Source: Pedobacter polysacchareus
Lineage (GTDB): Bacteria > Bacteroidota > Bacteroidia > Sphingobacteriales > Sphingobacteriaceae
Assembly (NCBI RefSeq): GCF_019802255.1
Contig: NZ_JAHYSS010000001.1
Coordinates: 581,333 to 645,332, forward strand
Length of the DNA: 64,000 nt
Direction: 5' to 3'
This document shows, one piece after another, positions 16,845 through 26,021 of this stretch; the stretch's first letter is position 1, and each line of letters begins with the position of its first letter. A model generated the notes under the pieces. The model saw only the letters and a list, made by a program, of their open reading frames with translations. It did not search any database and was not told where the DNA came from. The position numbers were made by a program, and so were the translations under genes.

Positions 16845-19800
16845 TTTATTTAGCACGAGTTCCGACAAAGCAGGATACCGACTGCAATATATGGAGGTTT
16901 ATAACTGGGGAACATTTGATGGAGAGATCTTCAAGATTTCGCCTAAAGGAAACAATTCCCTGCTTACAGGTGCAAATGCCTCCGGTAAAAGTACGTTTAT
17001 TGATGCTTTGCTCACTTTGCTGGTTCCAGTGAAAGGAGATCGATTTTATAACCAGAGTTCTGGAGTAGAGAAAAAAGGAGATAGGACGGAAGAGACTTAT
17101 GTATATGGTCATTATGGCAATATCCAGAACGAAGGGGAGCTAAAAGCAACCACTCAAAAACTGAGAGACCATACCGCTTATTCCGTATTATTAGCCTCAT
17201 TTGAAAATACAGAAGGACAGGTGATCACGCTGTTCCAGGTGCGCTGGTTCAGCAATGGCGAGCTGAAAAGAAGCTTCGGAATTGCCCATGTGCCCCTGGA
17301 AATTGAAAAAGACTTTGGCCAGTTTGATGGTAAAGGGATTTGGAAAAGACGCCTGGAGAAAATATACAACTATGCCGTTTCTAAAAAGCGTGTAGAGTTT
17401 TTGGATGGTCCAACGAAGTATGCGGAAAGGTTAGCACACTTGTTTGGGATGCGTTCCGTAAATGCTTTAAGCCTGTTCAACCAGGTGGTAGGGGTGAAAG
17501 TGCTGGAAGATCTGGATGAGTTTATCCGTATGAATATGCTGGAATACCAGGATGCAGAAGCGGAATTTATCCAGCTGAAAGAGAGTTTCATTACCCTGAT
17601 GGATGCGAAAACAAACATCGAAAAGGCGAAAGAGCAGATTGCCCAGCTGACACCAATCCATGACCTGGCCACTCAGCTTGCTGAAATTGAAGCTAAACTG
17701 GAGGTATTGCAGAAAGACAAGGATACTGCGGTATTCTGGTTCGCCGGAAAAGGAGTGGAGCTGATTACGGCCAAGCTGGACAAAAACAAAGAGGTACTCC
17801 AGCAATTAAAAGCAGACTTGATTCAGCTGAAGGAAAAAGATGAAGCCGCAAGGAAGCAGGAAAGAGCACTTTCGATGTCCATTGAAAATGAAGAGGTTTG
17901 GAAACAAATTGAAAAGATTGAAGAGGAGATCAAGCAGGCGGAGAAACTTAGGAACCACCGTCAGCATAAACTAGAAAGCTACAACCGTTTGGTGGCAGCG
18001 CTGGACCTTCCTCAAAATCCAGATGCCAATGTATTTGCCGATTCCAGGGCTTTAACGCAAGAAAAACGCTCTGAAGGAGATGTACAGCGCGAACTGGAAG
18101 AAGAAAAGAAAAGACAAATTAAGAATGAGATCGACCGGCTACAGGAAGAAGTAGATAACTTGCTGGCAGTAGTAGGGTCTCTTCAAAAAAATAAAAACAA
18201 CATCTCCGGCAGAGAAGCCGACATCAGGGAGGATATCCTGGCTCATGTAGGTGCTACGAAAGATGAATTGCCATTTATCGGGGAGCTGATTCGCGTAAGG
18301 GAAGTAGACCTGGAATGGGAGCCGGCAATCGAAAAAGTGCTCCATAATTTCGCATTGAGGCTGATTGTTCCTGAAAAGTATTACAATGAGGTCAATGCGT
18401 ATGTGAACCGCACCAACCTCAAAGGCCGCATTACTTACCAGCGCTACAAAGGATTTACTTCGATGGGCAGCCTGAAAAGAAGGTCTTATGAAGGGGATTT
18501 GTTGGTCAACAAGCTGGAATTTAAAGAAGGTTCTGTATATGCGGAATGGCTGGAAGATGCGATTGCCAGTCAATACAATTACAGCTGTGCCGAAAGTCTG
18601 GAAGAATTTAACCGCTATGAAGAGAAGGCGCTGACGAAAGAAGGGCTGATCAATGCGGTTAAAGGAAAACATGAAAAAGACGACCGTCCGCATATTGCCA
18701 GAAGAGAGAACTTTGTACTTGGATGGGACAATAAGGACAAAATCAACCTCCTGAAACAGGAATTGTCGGTTTTCCAGGAAAAGCAAAAAGAAAATCAGCA
18801 GCAGCTGGAATTCATCAATCAATCCATCAAAAAGATCGATGAGCTGAAAGAGAAATTCTACCAGCTGTATTCTGATTATGCGGTGTTTGAAGACCTGAAC
18901 TGGGCGGTTTATGCCACAGAAATTGAAGAGAAAAAGACGGTAAAAGAAAGTCTGGAGAAAACTAATGATAAGGTTAGGGAGCTGCAGAAACAACTCGAAA
19001 TCGTAAAGGGGCAGTTGGATGCCATTGATAAGGAAAAAGAGCGCAGCGTGAAGCTGAAGCACGATACCGAATGGATGAAGCAGAGCCTGGAGAAGGAATT
19101 GGCCGCAAACAAGGAAACATTGGCCTTGTTTGAAGGACACCATCCGGATGTGGCCGAGTTTGAAGCGACTCATGAACATTTATTGAACATTCAGCATGTC
19201 AACTTTAAGGCAGCACAGGATACTTTCAGGGAGCAGAATATGAACCTTGGAAATGACCTTCGCTCTGAAAAGCATAAGAAAGAAAATGCGGCGAGAATTA
19301 AGATCAATAACTTTAAACAGCCCAATGAACAGCTGACCCAGAAGTTTAAAGATTGGCGTTCTGATGTAAATGGATTGCCGGATTCTACGAACCTGGAGTT
19401 CATTGCAGAGTATCAAAAACGCCTGCAGCAGCTCAAAGAAGACAACCTGCCGAAATATGAGCAGAAGTTTGAAGCGTACCTGCAGGAAACCATCATCAAT
19501 AAGATCGGTGATTTCAGGATGTTCTTTGAAAACTGGGCGGAATCCATCAAGGAAAACGTGAAAGTATTGAACGAAGCACTCTTTGAGATTGATTTTAAAA
19601 GTACACCGAAAACCTATATTCAGCTGGTCGCTCCAGATCGGATTTATGAGGATGTGAAAACTTTTAGAACGTTATTGAATAATGCGATTCCTAACGGACA
19701 AGAAGGAGAAGATTTGATTGAAGGCAAGAAACTGCATTTCGACAGACATATTGAGCCATTGATTGAAAAATTAGAAAAAGAAGAATGGCGCAAAAAAGTG

Positions 19801-20238
19801 ATGGATGTGCGTTCCTGGTACAGCTATAAAGCAGAAGAGTTTTATAAAGAAACCGGGCAGAAGTACAAGACGTATGAGAACATGGGCCAGCTTTCCGGTG
19901 GAGAAAAGGCACAGCTGACCTATACGATTTTGGGTTCTGCAATTGCCTACCAATTCGGGTTGACAAAAGAAGGACTGCAAAACAATTCCTTCCGTTTTAT
20001 TGCCATTGATGAGGCTTTTAAAGCTCAGGATGAGGATAAAGCACGTTACCTGATTACTTTATGCAGACAGCTTCATTTGCAGCTGCTGGTGGTAACGCCT
20101 AGTGATAACATCCATATCGTGGAAAATGACATCTCTTTTGTCCACTTTGTGGAGCGTAAAGATGAAAGGCATTCCTGGTTGTATGACATGCCAATTGAAC
20201 AATTTAAAGCAGAAAGAGCACACTTTGTAAAAGACTAG
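16837..20238 (+). CDS. jetC: JetC-like SMC ATPase of a Wadjet/MksBEF-type complex
   Basis: A 1133-aa SMC/SbcC-like ATPase. The Walker A loop is GANASGKST at residues 45-53, the ABC signature LSGGEKAQ starts at residue 1019, and the Walker B Asp-Glu is D1058-E1059 in AIDEAFKAQ. Between them are two long coiled-coil arms (roughly 230-440 and 650-890) flanking a hinge-like globular region near 450-640. The protein would entrap and extrude DNA loops with JetA and JetB. No jetD (Toprim-like nuclease, DUF3322/DUF2220) follows; the next gene is a hexapeptide acyltransferase. The complex might therefore act as an MksBEF-like condensin or use a nuclease encoded elsewhere. ATPase residues are intact, so decay is unlikely. 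Confidence 0.93.
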   Translation: MYSLFSTSSDKAGYRLQYMEVYNWGTFDGEIFKISPKGNNSLLTGANASGKSTFIDALLTLLVPVKGDRFYNQSSGVEKKGDRTEETYVYGHYGNIQNEGELKATTQKLRDHTAYSVLLASFENTEGQVITLFQVRWFSNGELKRSFGIAHVPLEIEKDFGQFDGKGIWKRRLEKIYNYAVSKKRVEFLDGPTKYAERLAHLFGMRSVNALSLFNQVVGVKVLEDLDEFIRMNMLEYQDAEAEFIQLKESFITLMDAKTNIEKAKEQIAQLTPIHDLATQLAEIEAKLEVLQKDKDTAVFWFAGKGVELITAKLDKNKEVLQQLKADLIQLKEKDEAARKQERALSMSIENEEVWKQIEKIEEEIKQAEKLRNHRQHKLESYNRLVAALDLPQNPDANVFADSRALTQEKRSEGDVQRELEEEKKRQIKNEIDRLQEEVDNLLAVVGSLQKNKNNISGREADIREDILAHVGATKDELPFIGELIRVREVDLEWEPAIEKVLHNFALRLIVPEKYYNEVNAYVNRTNLKGRITYQRYKGFTSMGSLKRRSYEGDLLVNKLEFKEGSVYAEWLEDAIASQYNYSCAESLEEFNRYEEKALTKEGLINAVKGKHEKDDRPHIARRENFVLGWDNKDKINLLKQELSVFQEKQKENQQQLEFINQSIKKIDELKEKFYQLYSDYAVFEDLNWAVYATEIEEKKTVKESLEKTNDKVRELQKQLEIVKGQLDAIDKEKERSVKLKHDTEWMKQSLEKELAANKETLALFEGHHPDVAEFEATHEHLLNIQHVNFKAAQDTFREQNMNLGNDLRSEKHKKENAARIKINNFKQPNEQLTQKFKDWRSDVNGLPDSTNLEFIAEYQKRLQQLKEDNLPKYEQKFEAYLQETIINKIGDFRMFFENWAESIKENVKVLNEALFEIDFKSTPKTYIQLVAPDRIYEDVKTFRTLLNNAIPNGQEGEDLIEGKKLHFDRHIEPLIEKLEKEEWRKKVMDVRSWYSYKAEEFYKETGQKYKTYENMGQLSGGEKAQLTYTILGSAIAYQFGLTKEGLQNNSFRFIAIDEAFKAQDEDKARYLITLCRQLHLQLLVVTPSDNIHIVENDISFVHFVERKDERHSWLYDMPIEQFKAERAHFVKD

Positions 20239-20308
20239 CTCCAATGCATATTTGCAGTGTAATTTGTAATTGGCTAAATTAAAGCTGATTACAAATTGCT
20301 TGCTGCTC

Positions 20309-20902
20309 ATGAAAATCGGCCTCCAAAAGGTTAACCCCAGCTCGATAAAAGATACTTTAAGAAAAGACTTGTATCGGTATGGAGGAAGATCCGGCTTTTG
20401 GGGATTCCTGTCCGGTTTAAAAATTCCTGGCTTCCGCTATACTTATTTTCTCAGAAAAGCAGGTCTTGCTTCCAGGTACTCCTGCGCTGGTCTATTTTAC
20501 CGGTTTATGCTCCGCAGATATACTTATAAATACGGGATTCAGATTCCAATCGGTACGCAGATAGGCGATGGTTTTTATATTGGCCATTTCGGCAATATTG
20601 TAGTCAATAAAGCAGCAAGGATTGGTCGTAATTGTAACCTGGCTCAAGGCGTTACCATCGGACAGGTAAACAGAGGTGCACTATCCGGTTGCCCGGTCAT
20701 TGGGGATAACGTGTGGATAGGAGCCAATGCCGTGATTGTTGGCGCCATTCATATCGGAAACGATGTCCTGATTGCCCCTAATTCTTTTGTGAATTTCAAT
20801 GTGCCCGGAAATTCTTTAGTGATCAGCAATAAATGTGAATGTAAAAGTTATGAAAACCCAACTGCTGGTTATATCAATAATGTGATGGGGAAGGGAAAAT
20901 AA
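20309..20902 (+). CDS. Serine acetyltransferase-like hexapeptide-repeat acyltransferase
   Basis: A left-handed beta-helix acyltransferase of 197 aa from the ATG at 20309; an in-frame TTG at 20270 would add 13 unconvincing residues. Hexapeptide repeats run from about residue 85 (IPIGTQIGDGFYIGHFGNIVV, split by turns) to 175, with the loop GQVNRGALSGCPVIGDNVWIGANAVIVG typical of CysE and WcaF-like enzymes. The N-terminal region (DTLRKDLYRYGGRSG) resembles serine acetyltransferases associated with exopolysaccharide clusters more than the long CysE N-domain, so O-acetylation of a sugar is as likely as serine acetylation. It follows jetC by 70 nt and ends 2 nt before the tRNA gene on the opposite strand. 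Confidence 0.75.
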   Translation: MKIGLQKVNPSSIKDTLRKDLYRYGGRSGFWGFLSGLKIPGFRYTYFLRKAGLASRYSCAGLFYRFMLRRYTYKYGIQIPIGTQIGDGFYIGHFGNIVVNKAARIGRNCNLAQGVTIGQVNRGALSGCPVIGDNVWIGANAVIVGAIHIGNDVLIAPNSFVNFNVPGNSLVISNKCECKSYENPTAGYINNVMGKGK

Positions 20903-20904
20903 AG

Positions 20905-20977
<73 letters not shown>

Positions 20978-21029
20978 TTTTATTATGGATCAAGAGTCAA
21001 TAAATGCCCTTGATTTCCTGGTGAGGCCA

Positions 21030-21060
21030 CAAAAGTAGGGTTTTCTTTCATTTTGCCAAA
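21030..21060 (-). promoter_or_regulatory. Promoter of the tRNA-Thr gene
   Basis: On the plus strand CAAAAGTA at 21030-21037 (TACTTTTG on the minus strand) is followed after 19 nt by CAAA at 21057-21060 (TTTG). This is a full -33/-7 pair pointing at the tRNA, with the 5' end of the tRNA about 52 nt downstream of the -7 element. Confidence 0.65.
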
Positions 21061-21109
21061 TTATTTTATCCGGTTTTTATTTAAATCGCTAAAAATCAGG
21101 AATTTTAAT

Positions 21110-21165
21110 TTCCACCTTTTTTAAATTGAAACTATTCAGGAGTTTGAAAATTAAAAAAGGTGGAA
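21110..21165 (-). terminator. Hairpin downstream of the EEP hydrolase gene
   Basis: A perfect 15-bp stem, 21110-21124 with 21151-21165, includes a T6/A6 run and encloses a 26-nt loop. It lies 10 nt past the stop of the minus-strand EEP gene, so it probably ends that transcript. As in the hairpin at 5840, the T-run is inside the stem. Confidence 0.6.
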
Positions 21166-21174
21166 GAATTCGAA

Positions 21175-21984
21175 TTAAGGAAGCTGATAAGTGGCCATGA
21201 CAGGGAGGTGGTCCGAGGCATCGATATTTGGGAATACCTGATGCGAAATGACTTTTATCTTAGTTCCTTTTTTCAACAGGATAAAATCGATTTCTTCTTT
21301 AGGATCATCCTGTGGAATGGTTGGTGCACAATTTTCTGTGCAGCTGCGGGTAAAATATTGTTCCAATAGTTTCATTGCCGGGCTGCTGGAAGTCAGGTTT
21401 AAATCTCCTGCTAGGATGACATCAGCTTTCTTTCTACCAATGAGGTTATTGATTTCCTTGATCTGTAACATTCGGTGTTCATTATTCAGATCCAGGTGGG
21501 TACAGGCAAAATGTAAGCCTTCGCCATTTGGCAGCGTGACATGGATGACTGCCAGGCTGCGGGCTTCGGCTGCTATTCCTGCTTTAGAAGGTAAAGGATA
21601 ACGGTTTGAGCTGTTGATCGGATATTTGGAAAGGATGCCCACTCCATATTCACCACCTTCAAAATCTATCCCTTTTGAAAAGAAATAAAACATTCCGGTA
21701 AGTTCTGCCAGTTGTTTCAATTGATCTATTTGTCCGGTTCTTTTGGTGATCTTATCTACTTCCTGTAAGGCCACCAGGTCTGGAGTGTGTTGTTTAATAA
21801 CCGCCGCAATATCAGGAAGGTCAATGACCCCGGGACGCTCCGGCGGGTTTCCATGATGAATATTATAGGTCATCACTTTGATGGTTTTTGGTTTGGATTG
21901 CGCCATGCTGGTTATGCTCAGGAGATTGCAGAGGAGGAAGATAGTACTAAGGGCTGAGAGAAAATAAAAAGTTCTTTTATGCAT
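21175..21984 (-). CDS. Secreted endonuclease/exonuclease/phosphatase-family hydrolase
   Basis: A 269-aa metal-dependent phosphodiesterase-fold protein (EEP superfamily) with an N-terminal signal peptide (about residues 1-28, ending SMAQS). Family motifs are all visible: MTYNIHHG near residue 40, LQEVD, GDLNLT, DFILLKK and ASDHLP near the C-terminus, giving the Asn, Glu, Asp and His metal and catalytic residues. The substrate could be a nucleic acid, a phospholipid headgroup or a sugar phosphate; the sequence does not say. It is transcribed alone on the minus strand, divergent from the DUF2264 gene with a 200-nt spacer. Confidence 0.87.
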   Translation of the reverse strand: MHKRTFYFLSALSTIFLLCNLLSITSMAQSKPKTIKVMTYNIHHGNPPERPGVIDLPDIAAVIKQHTPDLVALQEVDKITKRTGQIDQLKQLAELTGMFYFFSKGIDFEGGEYGVGILSKYPINSSNRYPLPSKAGIAAEARSLAVIHVTLPNGEGLHFACTHLDLNNEHRMLQIKEINNLIGRKKADVILAGDLNLTSSSPAMKLLEQYFTRSCTENCAPTIPQDDPKEEIDFILLKKGTKIKVISHQVFPNIDASDHLPVMATYQLP

Positions 21985-22104
21985 ACGATTCAGGGTTTGA
22001 TTTGTGGTTGTTATCGAGTTTGACCTGTGTTTAAGGTTAGGCTTTAAATGTGTTACTTCATGTTGGATTTCAGTTTTATCACAGAATCACTCCTGGCATG
22101 AAGT

Positions 22105-22120
22105 ATCAAACGTTTGCGCA
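22105..22120. promoter_or_regulatory. LacI-type operator-like site upstream of the DUF2264 gene
   Basis: CAAACGTTTGCGC is 12 of 13 identical to sequences upstream of susC (34434 and 34638) and contains the AACGTTTGCG core typical of LacI/PurR-family operators. It lies 65-80 nt before the ATG at 22185, in the divergent spacer with the EEP gene. The regulator is unknown. Confidence 0.4.
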
Positions 22121-22184
22121 GTACCCCCTTAAAATTAACATGGAATGTCTGTTATATTCGGACTAAGATATTTAATTAAATGAC

Positions 22185-23444
22185 ATGGAAAGAAGGAAAT
22201 TTTTAGCTGCAGTATCACTGGTAGGCGTAGCTGGAACAATACAGCCCGGCAAGCTTCTAGCAACAGGAAAACAAGTGTTTGCTGCAGAAAATAAACCTAA
22301 AAATGACCGGGAATACTGGTGGAAACTTTTGTATAAAATTGCCAGCCCGGTAACGGAAAATCTTGCCAATGGTACCTTAAAACAAAACATGCTGGTGGAG
22401 AAATCTCCTAAATTCGACAATAGATCTATCCATGTGACTTACCTGGAAGCGGTAGGCAGAACTTTTGCCGGTATCGCCCCCTGGCTATCCCTGCCTGATG
22501 ATGCGACGGAAGAAAGTACGTTTAGAAAAAAGATGAGAAATGAGGTGCTGCAAGGATTGACGCGTTGTTTTGATCCTTCCAGTCCGGATTTACTGAACTT
22601 TACAACCGATCACCAGCCGATTGTAGATGCTGCTTATCTTGCACAAACCTTTATCAGGGCACCAAAAGCACTTTGGGAGCCACTGGATGCCACAACGAAA
22701 ACACGGATCATTGCCTCATTTAAATCTTTAAGAAACCGTAAGCCTTTCAACAGCAATTGGCTGTTATTTGGTGCGATCACCGAAGCATTCTTATTATCTG
22801 TAGGAGAGGAGCCCGACAGCGAGAGACTAAATAAAGGGCCTAAGAAACTAAATGAATGGTATAAAGGCGATGGCTGCTATGGTGATGGACCGAACTTCGC
22901 TTTTGATTACTATAATTCTTTTGTCATCCATCCGATGATGGTAGACACCATGAAAATCATGATGGATAAAGGTTTGGTGACGCAAAAAGAATATGAATTG
23001 GCTTTGTCGAGGATGGTTAGGTATGCGGTTGGACAGGAGCGGATGATTTCCCCGGAAGGAACATTTCCGCCGATTGGCCGATCGATCACCTATCGTACCG
23101 GTGCTTTTCAAGCCTTGGCTCAGGTGGCCTTAGTAGGAAAATTACCTGAAACAATTGAGCCGTCACAGGTGCGTGCTGCACTTACACTAGTTAAAAAGAA
23201 CATGTATGAGGCCCCTGGAACCTTCGATAAAAACGGCTGGTTGTTACTGGGTTTCGTGGGTCATGATCCTGATATCGCTGATTATTATACTTCTACCGGA
23301 AGTTTATACATGGCCACGCTTTCTTTCCTGCCATTGGGTTTACCTGCGGAAAACGAGTTCTGGTCGGCACCAGCAGCAGATTGGACGGCTAAAAAGGCCT
23401 GGAGCAGTCAGAAATTCCCTAAAGATTATCATGTAGATTATTAA
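22185..23444 (+). CDS. DUF2264 family protein, probably exported
   Basis: A 419-aa protein recognised as DUF2264, a predicted all-alpha (alpha/alpha barrel-like) family common in polysaccharide-utilisation regions and of uncertain activity. The N-terminus MERRKFLAAVSLVGVAG has a twin arginine followed by a hydrophobic segment, so Tat export is plausible. Conserved-looking patches are TYLEAVGRTFAGIAPWL, NNW-like NSNWLLFGA, and WYKGDGCYGDGPNFAFDYYNSF. A -7-like element with one mismatch (TATATTCG) lies at 22153-22160. Nearby glycosidases suggest action on a carbohydrate, but no reaction is assigned. Confidence 0.82.
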   Translation: MERRKFLAAVSLVGVAGTIQPGKLLATGKQVFAAENKPKNDREYWWKLLYKIASPVTENLANGTLKQNMLVEKSPKFDNRSIHVTYLEAVGRTFAGIAPWLSLPDDATEESTFRKKMRNEVLQGLTRCFDPSSPDLLNFTTDHQPIVDAAYLAQTFIRAPKALWEPLDATTKTRIIASFKSLRNRKPFNSNWLLFGAITEAFLLSVGEEPDSERLNKGPKKLNEWYKGDGCYGDGPNFAFDYYNSFVIHPMMVDTMKIMMDKGLVTQKEYELALSRMVRYAVGQERMISPEGTFPPIGRSITYRTGAFQALAQVALVGKLPETIEPSQVRAALTLVKKNMYEAPGTFDKNGWLLLGFVGHDPDIADYYTSTGSLYMATLSFLPLGLPAENEFWSAPAADWTAKKAWSSQKFPKDYHVDY

Positions 23445-23475
23445 GATTATCAATACTCGCTATTTTCATTATTAA

Positions 23476-23494
23476 AATTCTGATATTTAGAATT
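23476..23494. promoter_or_regulatory. Small inverted repeat upstream of the patatin gene
   Basis: AATTCT, 7 nt, AGAATT. A closely similar element (AGATTCT, 5 nt, AGAATCT) lies at 25951-25969 before the next gene. Both have the same ATTCTGAT...TTTAGAAT body, which suggests a shared binding site or a short mRNA hairpin. Confidence 0.3.
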
Positions 23495-23510
23495 CTCTAA
23501 TGAAAAGCTT

Positions 23511-25871
23511 ATGTTCAAGAGTGTTATCTGCTGCTTATCGTTGTTATTTTACTTGTGCTGCGCCAATAGCAGCCAGGTAGCTGCTCAAGAGAAAAGTAAA
23601 GATGGCGGTCGGCCGAAAATCGGTTTGGCGCTAAGTGGAGGAGGCGCAAAGGGAATGGCGCATATCGGTTTATTGAAATTGATTGACTCCTTAGGAATAA
23701 AGATTGACTACATTTCGGGAACCAGTGCCGGGGGGATTTTCGGTGGTTTATATGCGATCGGCTACCACCCGGATACCTTAAAAAAGATCGCTTTGAGGAT
23801 CAATTGGCGCCGCGTATTGAGTAATAAAGTGCCTTTACGACAAATCAATATTGAGGAAAAAGACGAGTACGACAATTATATGATCGAATTTCCGGTGTTG
23901 GGCGGCAGGCCCAGGTTACCGGGAGCTTTAATAGAAGGACAATATATATCAGAAATCCTCAATACTTTAACGTATTCTGCTAAACACATCAATGATTTTA
24001 ATAAACTCCCGATTCCGATCACCATTACCTCTTCAGACATTGTAAACGGTGGGCTTGTTTTGCAGCATAAAGGATCTTTGCCTTTAGCAATTCGGGCTAC
24101 ATTGGCTATTCCCGCAGCTTTTGCACCCGTTTACATCGATGGACATTTATTGGTAGATGGTGGTTTGGACCGCAATTTCCCGGTACAGGAAGTCAAGGAT
24201 ATGGGCGCTGATATCGTGATCGGAGGGTATACAGGCTTTCGTTTGTTCAGTGAGAAAGAAATTGAAAACCCAATGAAACTCATCTATCAGACTCATGCCT
24301 TCCGTTCTGTGGAAGATTCGAAAAAACAGGAGGCATTGGCGGATGTGGTCGTAGATTTCACCCAGGCACTCAGTGATTTTTCTGCGGCTGATTTTTATAG
24401 AAATAAGCGGATCATAGAGATTGGAGAGCAGGAAGCTCGAAAATACCTGCCTCAGCTGATCAAAATAGCGGAAGACCAGAAGAAATATAAACTGGACACG
24501 ACCTCCAGAAAGGTGAAAGACCCTCATCTGCCTGTGACTAAAATCGCCTTTCAAAATGATAAAGGCCTTCCTTTAGACTTGCCGGTTATGGAACAGTTTG
24601 CCAATTCTCGCCTCGGACTGAAAACTGGAGGCCCAATAGAGGCAAAAGCCTTAAATGAAGGTGTGGCAGATCTTTTCGGCACCCAATTTTTTGATAAGGT
24701 ATATTATACATTTGAAAACAATGCAGATACCGGATTGACACTCAATGTGCGGCTGAAACAAGGAAAACCTGGTGTTTTTAAAGCTGCAGTTCATTATGAT
24801 ACGGAACAGAGTGCTGGTTTGATCATCAATTATACCTATCGGAATATTTTCTTACGAAAGTCGAGGTTATTGGCCACTGTAGATCTTTCAGAGCGATTTA
24901 AAGCGCGTTTTGATTATTATAAATTCATCAATAGCAGTAATAGACTGTGGATGAAAGCATCCTTCAACTACCAGGCATTACAAAACAATTCCATCCTCTA
25001 TCGCTTGATTTCCGATGAAAACTATTTCAATAACATGCTGAACTCAGAACTTGCATTGGGCTATAGTCTTGGCCGCTCAAGTTCGATCGCCTTGAGCCTT
25101 AGTAATGAAAATGAAACAATCAAAAGAGGACCAAACCTTTTCAAAAGGCTATTTGGAGAAGGAAATGATATTCGTACGCTCTACCGACATAGCAATGAAG
25201 CGATTGCACTATTGTTTAGGCAGAATACCTTAGATAATTTATATTTCCCTAAACGAGGAAATGCCCTTACTATCCAGACAAAGTACTTAGTCAACAATCG
25301 CATCAGCACGAAGGCGCCGGATTCAACAGATTTAAAGGGGCAGTTGATTTATGATTTCCTCAATCCGCCTCCAGGTGGCCTGCCAGGAAATGTTTTCCGT
25401 TTTTACTTGAATGAAAACTATGTGGCGCAGTTGAGCAGACGGATTTCCCTGAATGCAACAGCGACCTGGGGTTTTAATTATTCAGATAAATACGGCTTTG
25501 ATTCCACTTACATGTATGAAAATGCCAATTTCTCTATGGGTGGCATTGATCCGCGTCAGGACATTGGACAAGGTAATTTTATCGGATTGAAAAGAGGAGA
25601 ATTCGGCATCGCCAATGTAACCAGTTTTGGCCTTGCCCTGCAATATAACCTGCGGGGGAACCTTTATCTGACACCACAGCTCAACCTGGCTTGGGAAAAT
25701 GAGGGCTTAAATCCATTTAAAGTGGCTTTCAACAACGACTATCTTCTGGGATACGGTGCAAAACTGGGCTATATGTCCTTCATCGGGCCGATTAATTTTG
25801 CGATTGCCAAAACGAATGGCTTTGATCACAATCCCTGGAGAATGTACCTCTCTATTGGCTTTAAATTTTAA
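23511..25871 (+). CDS. Patatin-like phospholipase fused to an outer-membrane barrel (PlpD-like)
   Basis: A 786-aa protein with a signal peptide (about 1-25). The patatin lipase domain follows: oxyanion loop LSGGGAKG near 43-50, nucleophile S72 in GTSAGG, and catalytic D216 in DGGLDRNFP. A POTRA-like segment lies near 340-420 and a C-terminal BamA-type barrel (surface-antigen fold) ends in the strand YLSIGFKF. This is the domain order of type Vd proteins such as PlpD, where the barrel exports or displays the phospholipase. It follows the DUF2264 gene by 66 nt. Target lipids are unknown; both membrane turnover and action on other cells are possible. Confidence 0.9.
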   Translation: MFKSVICCLSLLFYLCCANSSQVAAQEKSKDGGRPKIGLALSGGGAKGMAHIGLLKLIDSLGIKIDYISGTSAGGIFGGLYAIGYHPDTLKKIALRINWRRVLSNKVPLRQINIEEKDEYDNYMIEFPVLGGRPRLPGALIEGQYISEILNTLTYSAKHINDFNKLPIPITITSSDIVNGGLVLQHKGSLPLAIRATLAIPAAFAPVYIDGHLLVDGGLDRNFPVQEVKDMGADIVIGGYTGFRLFSEKEIENPMKLIYQTHAFRSVEDSKKQEALADVVVDFTQALSDFSAADFYRNKRIIEIGEQEARKYLPQLIKIAEDQKKYKLDTTSRKVKDPHLPVTKIAFQNDKGLPLDLPVMEQFANSRLGLKTGGPIEAKALNEGVADLFGTQFFDKVYYTFENNADTGLTLNVRLKQGKPGVFKAAVHYDTEQSAGLIINYTYRNIFLRKSRLLATVDLSERFKARFDYYKFINSSNRLWMKASFNYQALQNNSILYRLISDENYFNNMLNSELALGYSLGRSSSIALSLSNENETIKRGPNLFKRLFGEGNDIRTLYRHSNEAIALLFRQNTLDNLYFPKRGNALTIQTKYLVNNRISTKAPDSTDLKGQLIYDFLNPPPGGLPGNVFRFYLNENYVAQLSRRISLNATATWGFNYSDKYGFDSTYMYENANFSMGGIDPRQDIGQGNFIGLKRGEFGIANVTSFGLALQYNLRGNLYLTPQLNLAWENEGLNPFKVAFNNDYLLGYGAKLGYMSFIGPINFAIAKTNGFDHNPWRMYLSIGFKF

Positions 25872-25950
25872 TTAATGGGAGGAACGTTTGGTTAACCATC
25901 GTTTTATTTTGCTAAAACTATTTATATATTCGTTTACGGGCTATTATTAG

Positions 25951-25969
25951 AGATTCTGATTTAGAATCT
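25951..25969. promoter_or_regulatory. Small inverted repeat upstream of the GH125 gene
   Basis: AGATTCT, 5 nt, AGAATCT, a perfect 7-bp inverted repeat 53 nt before the GH125 start, related to the one at 23476. An AACGTTTG core resembling the LacI-type sites is at 25883-25890. Confidence 0.3.
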
Positions 25970-26021
25970 TTATGCTATATTGCCTTTTTAAAATAGCATC
26001 ATTACACCAAATATTTTCGAA

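Noticed and set aside
18139-19179. 346-aa minus-strand ORF inside jetC
   Set aside because: It is antisense to the coiled-coil region of JetC, hydrophobic and Phe/Leu-rich as expected from reading Glu/Lys codons backwards, with no domain and no promoter.
20309-20902. Gene after jetC as a possible jetD
   Set aside because: The translation is a hexapeptide-repeat acyltransferase without Toprim or DUF2220 features.
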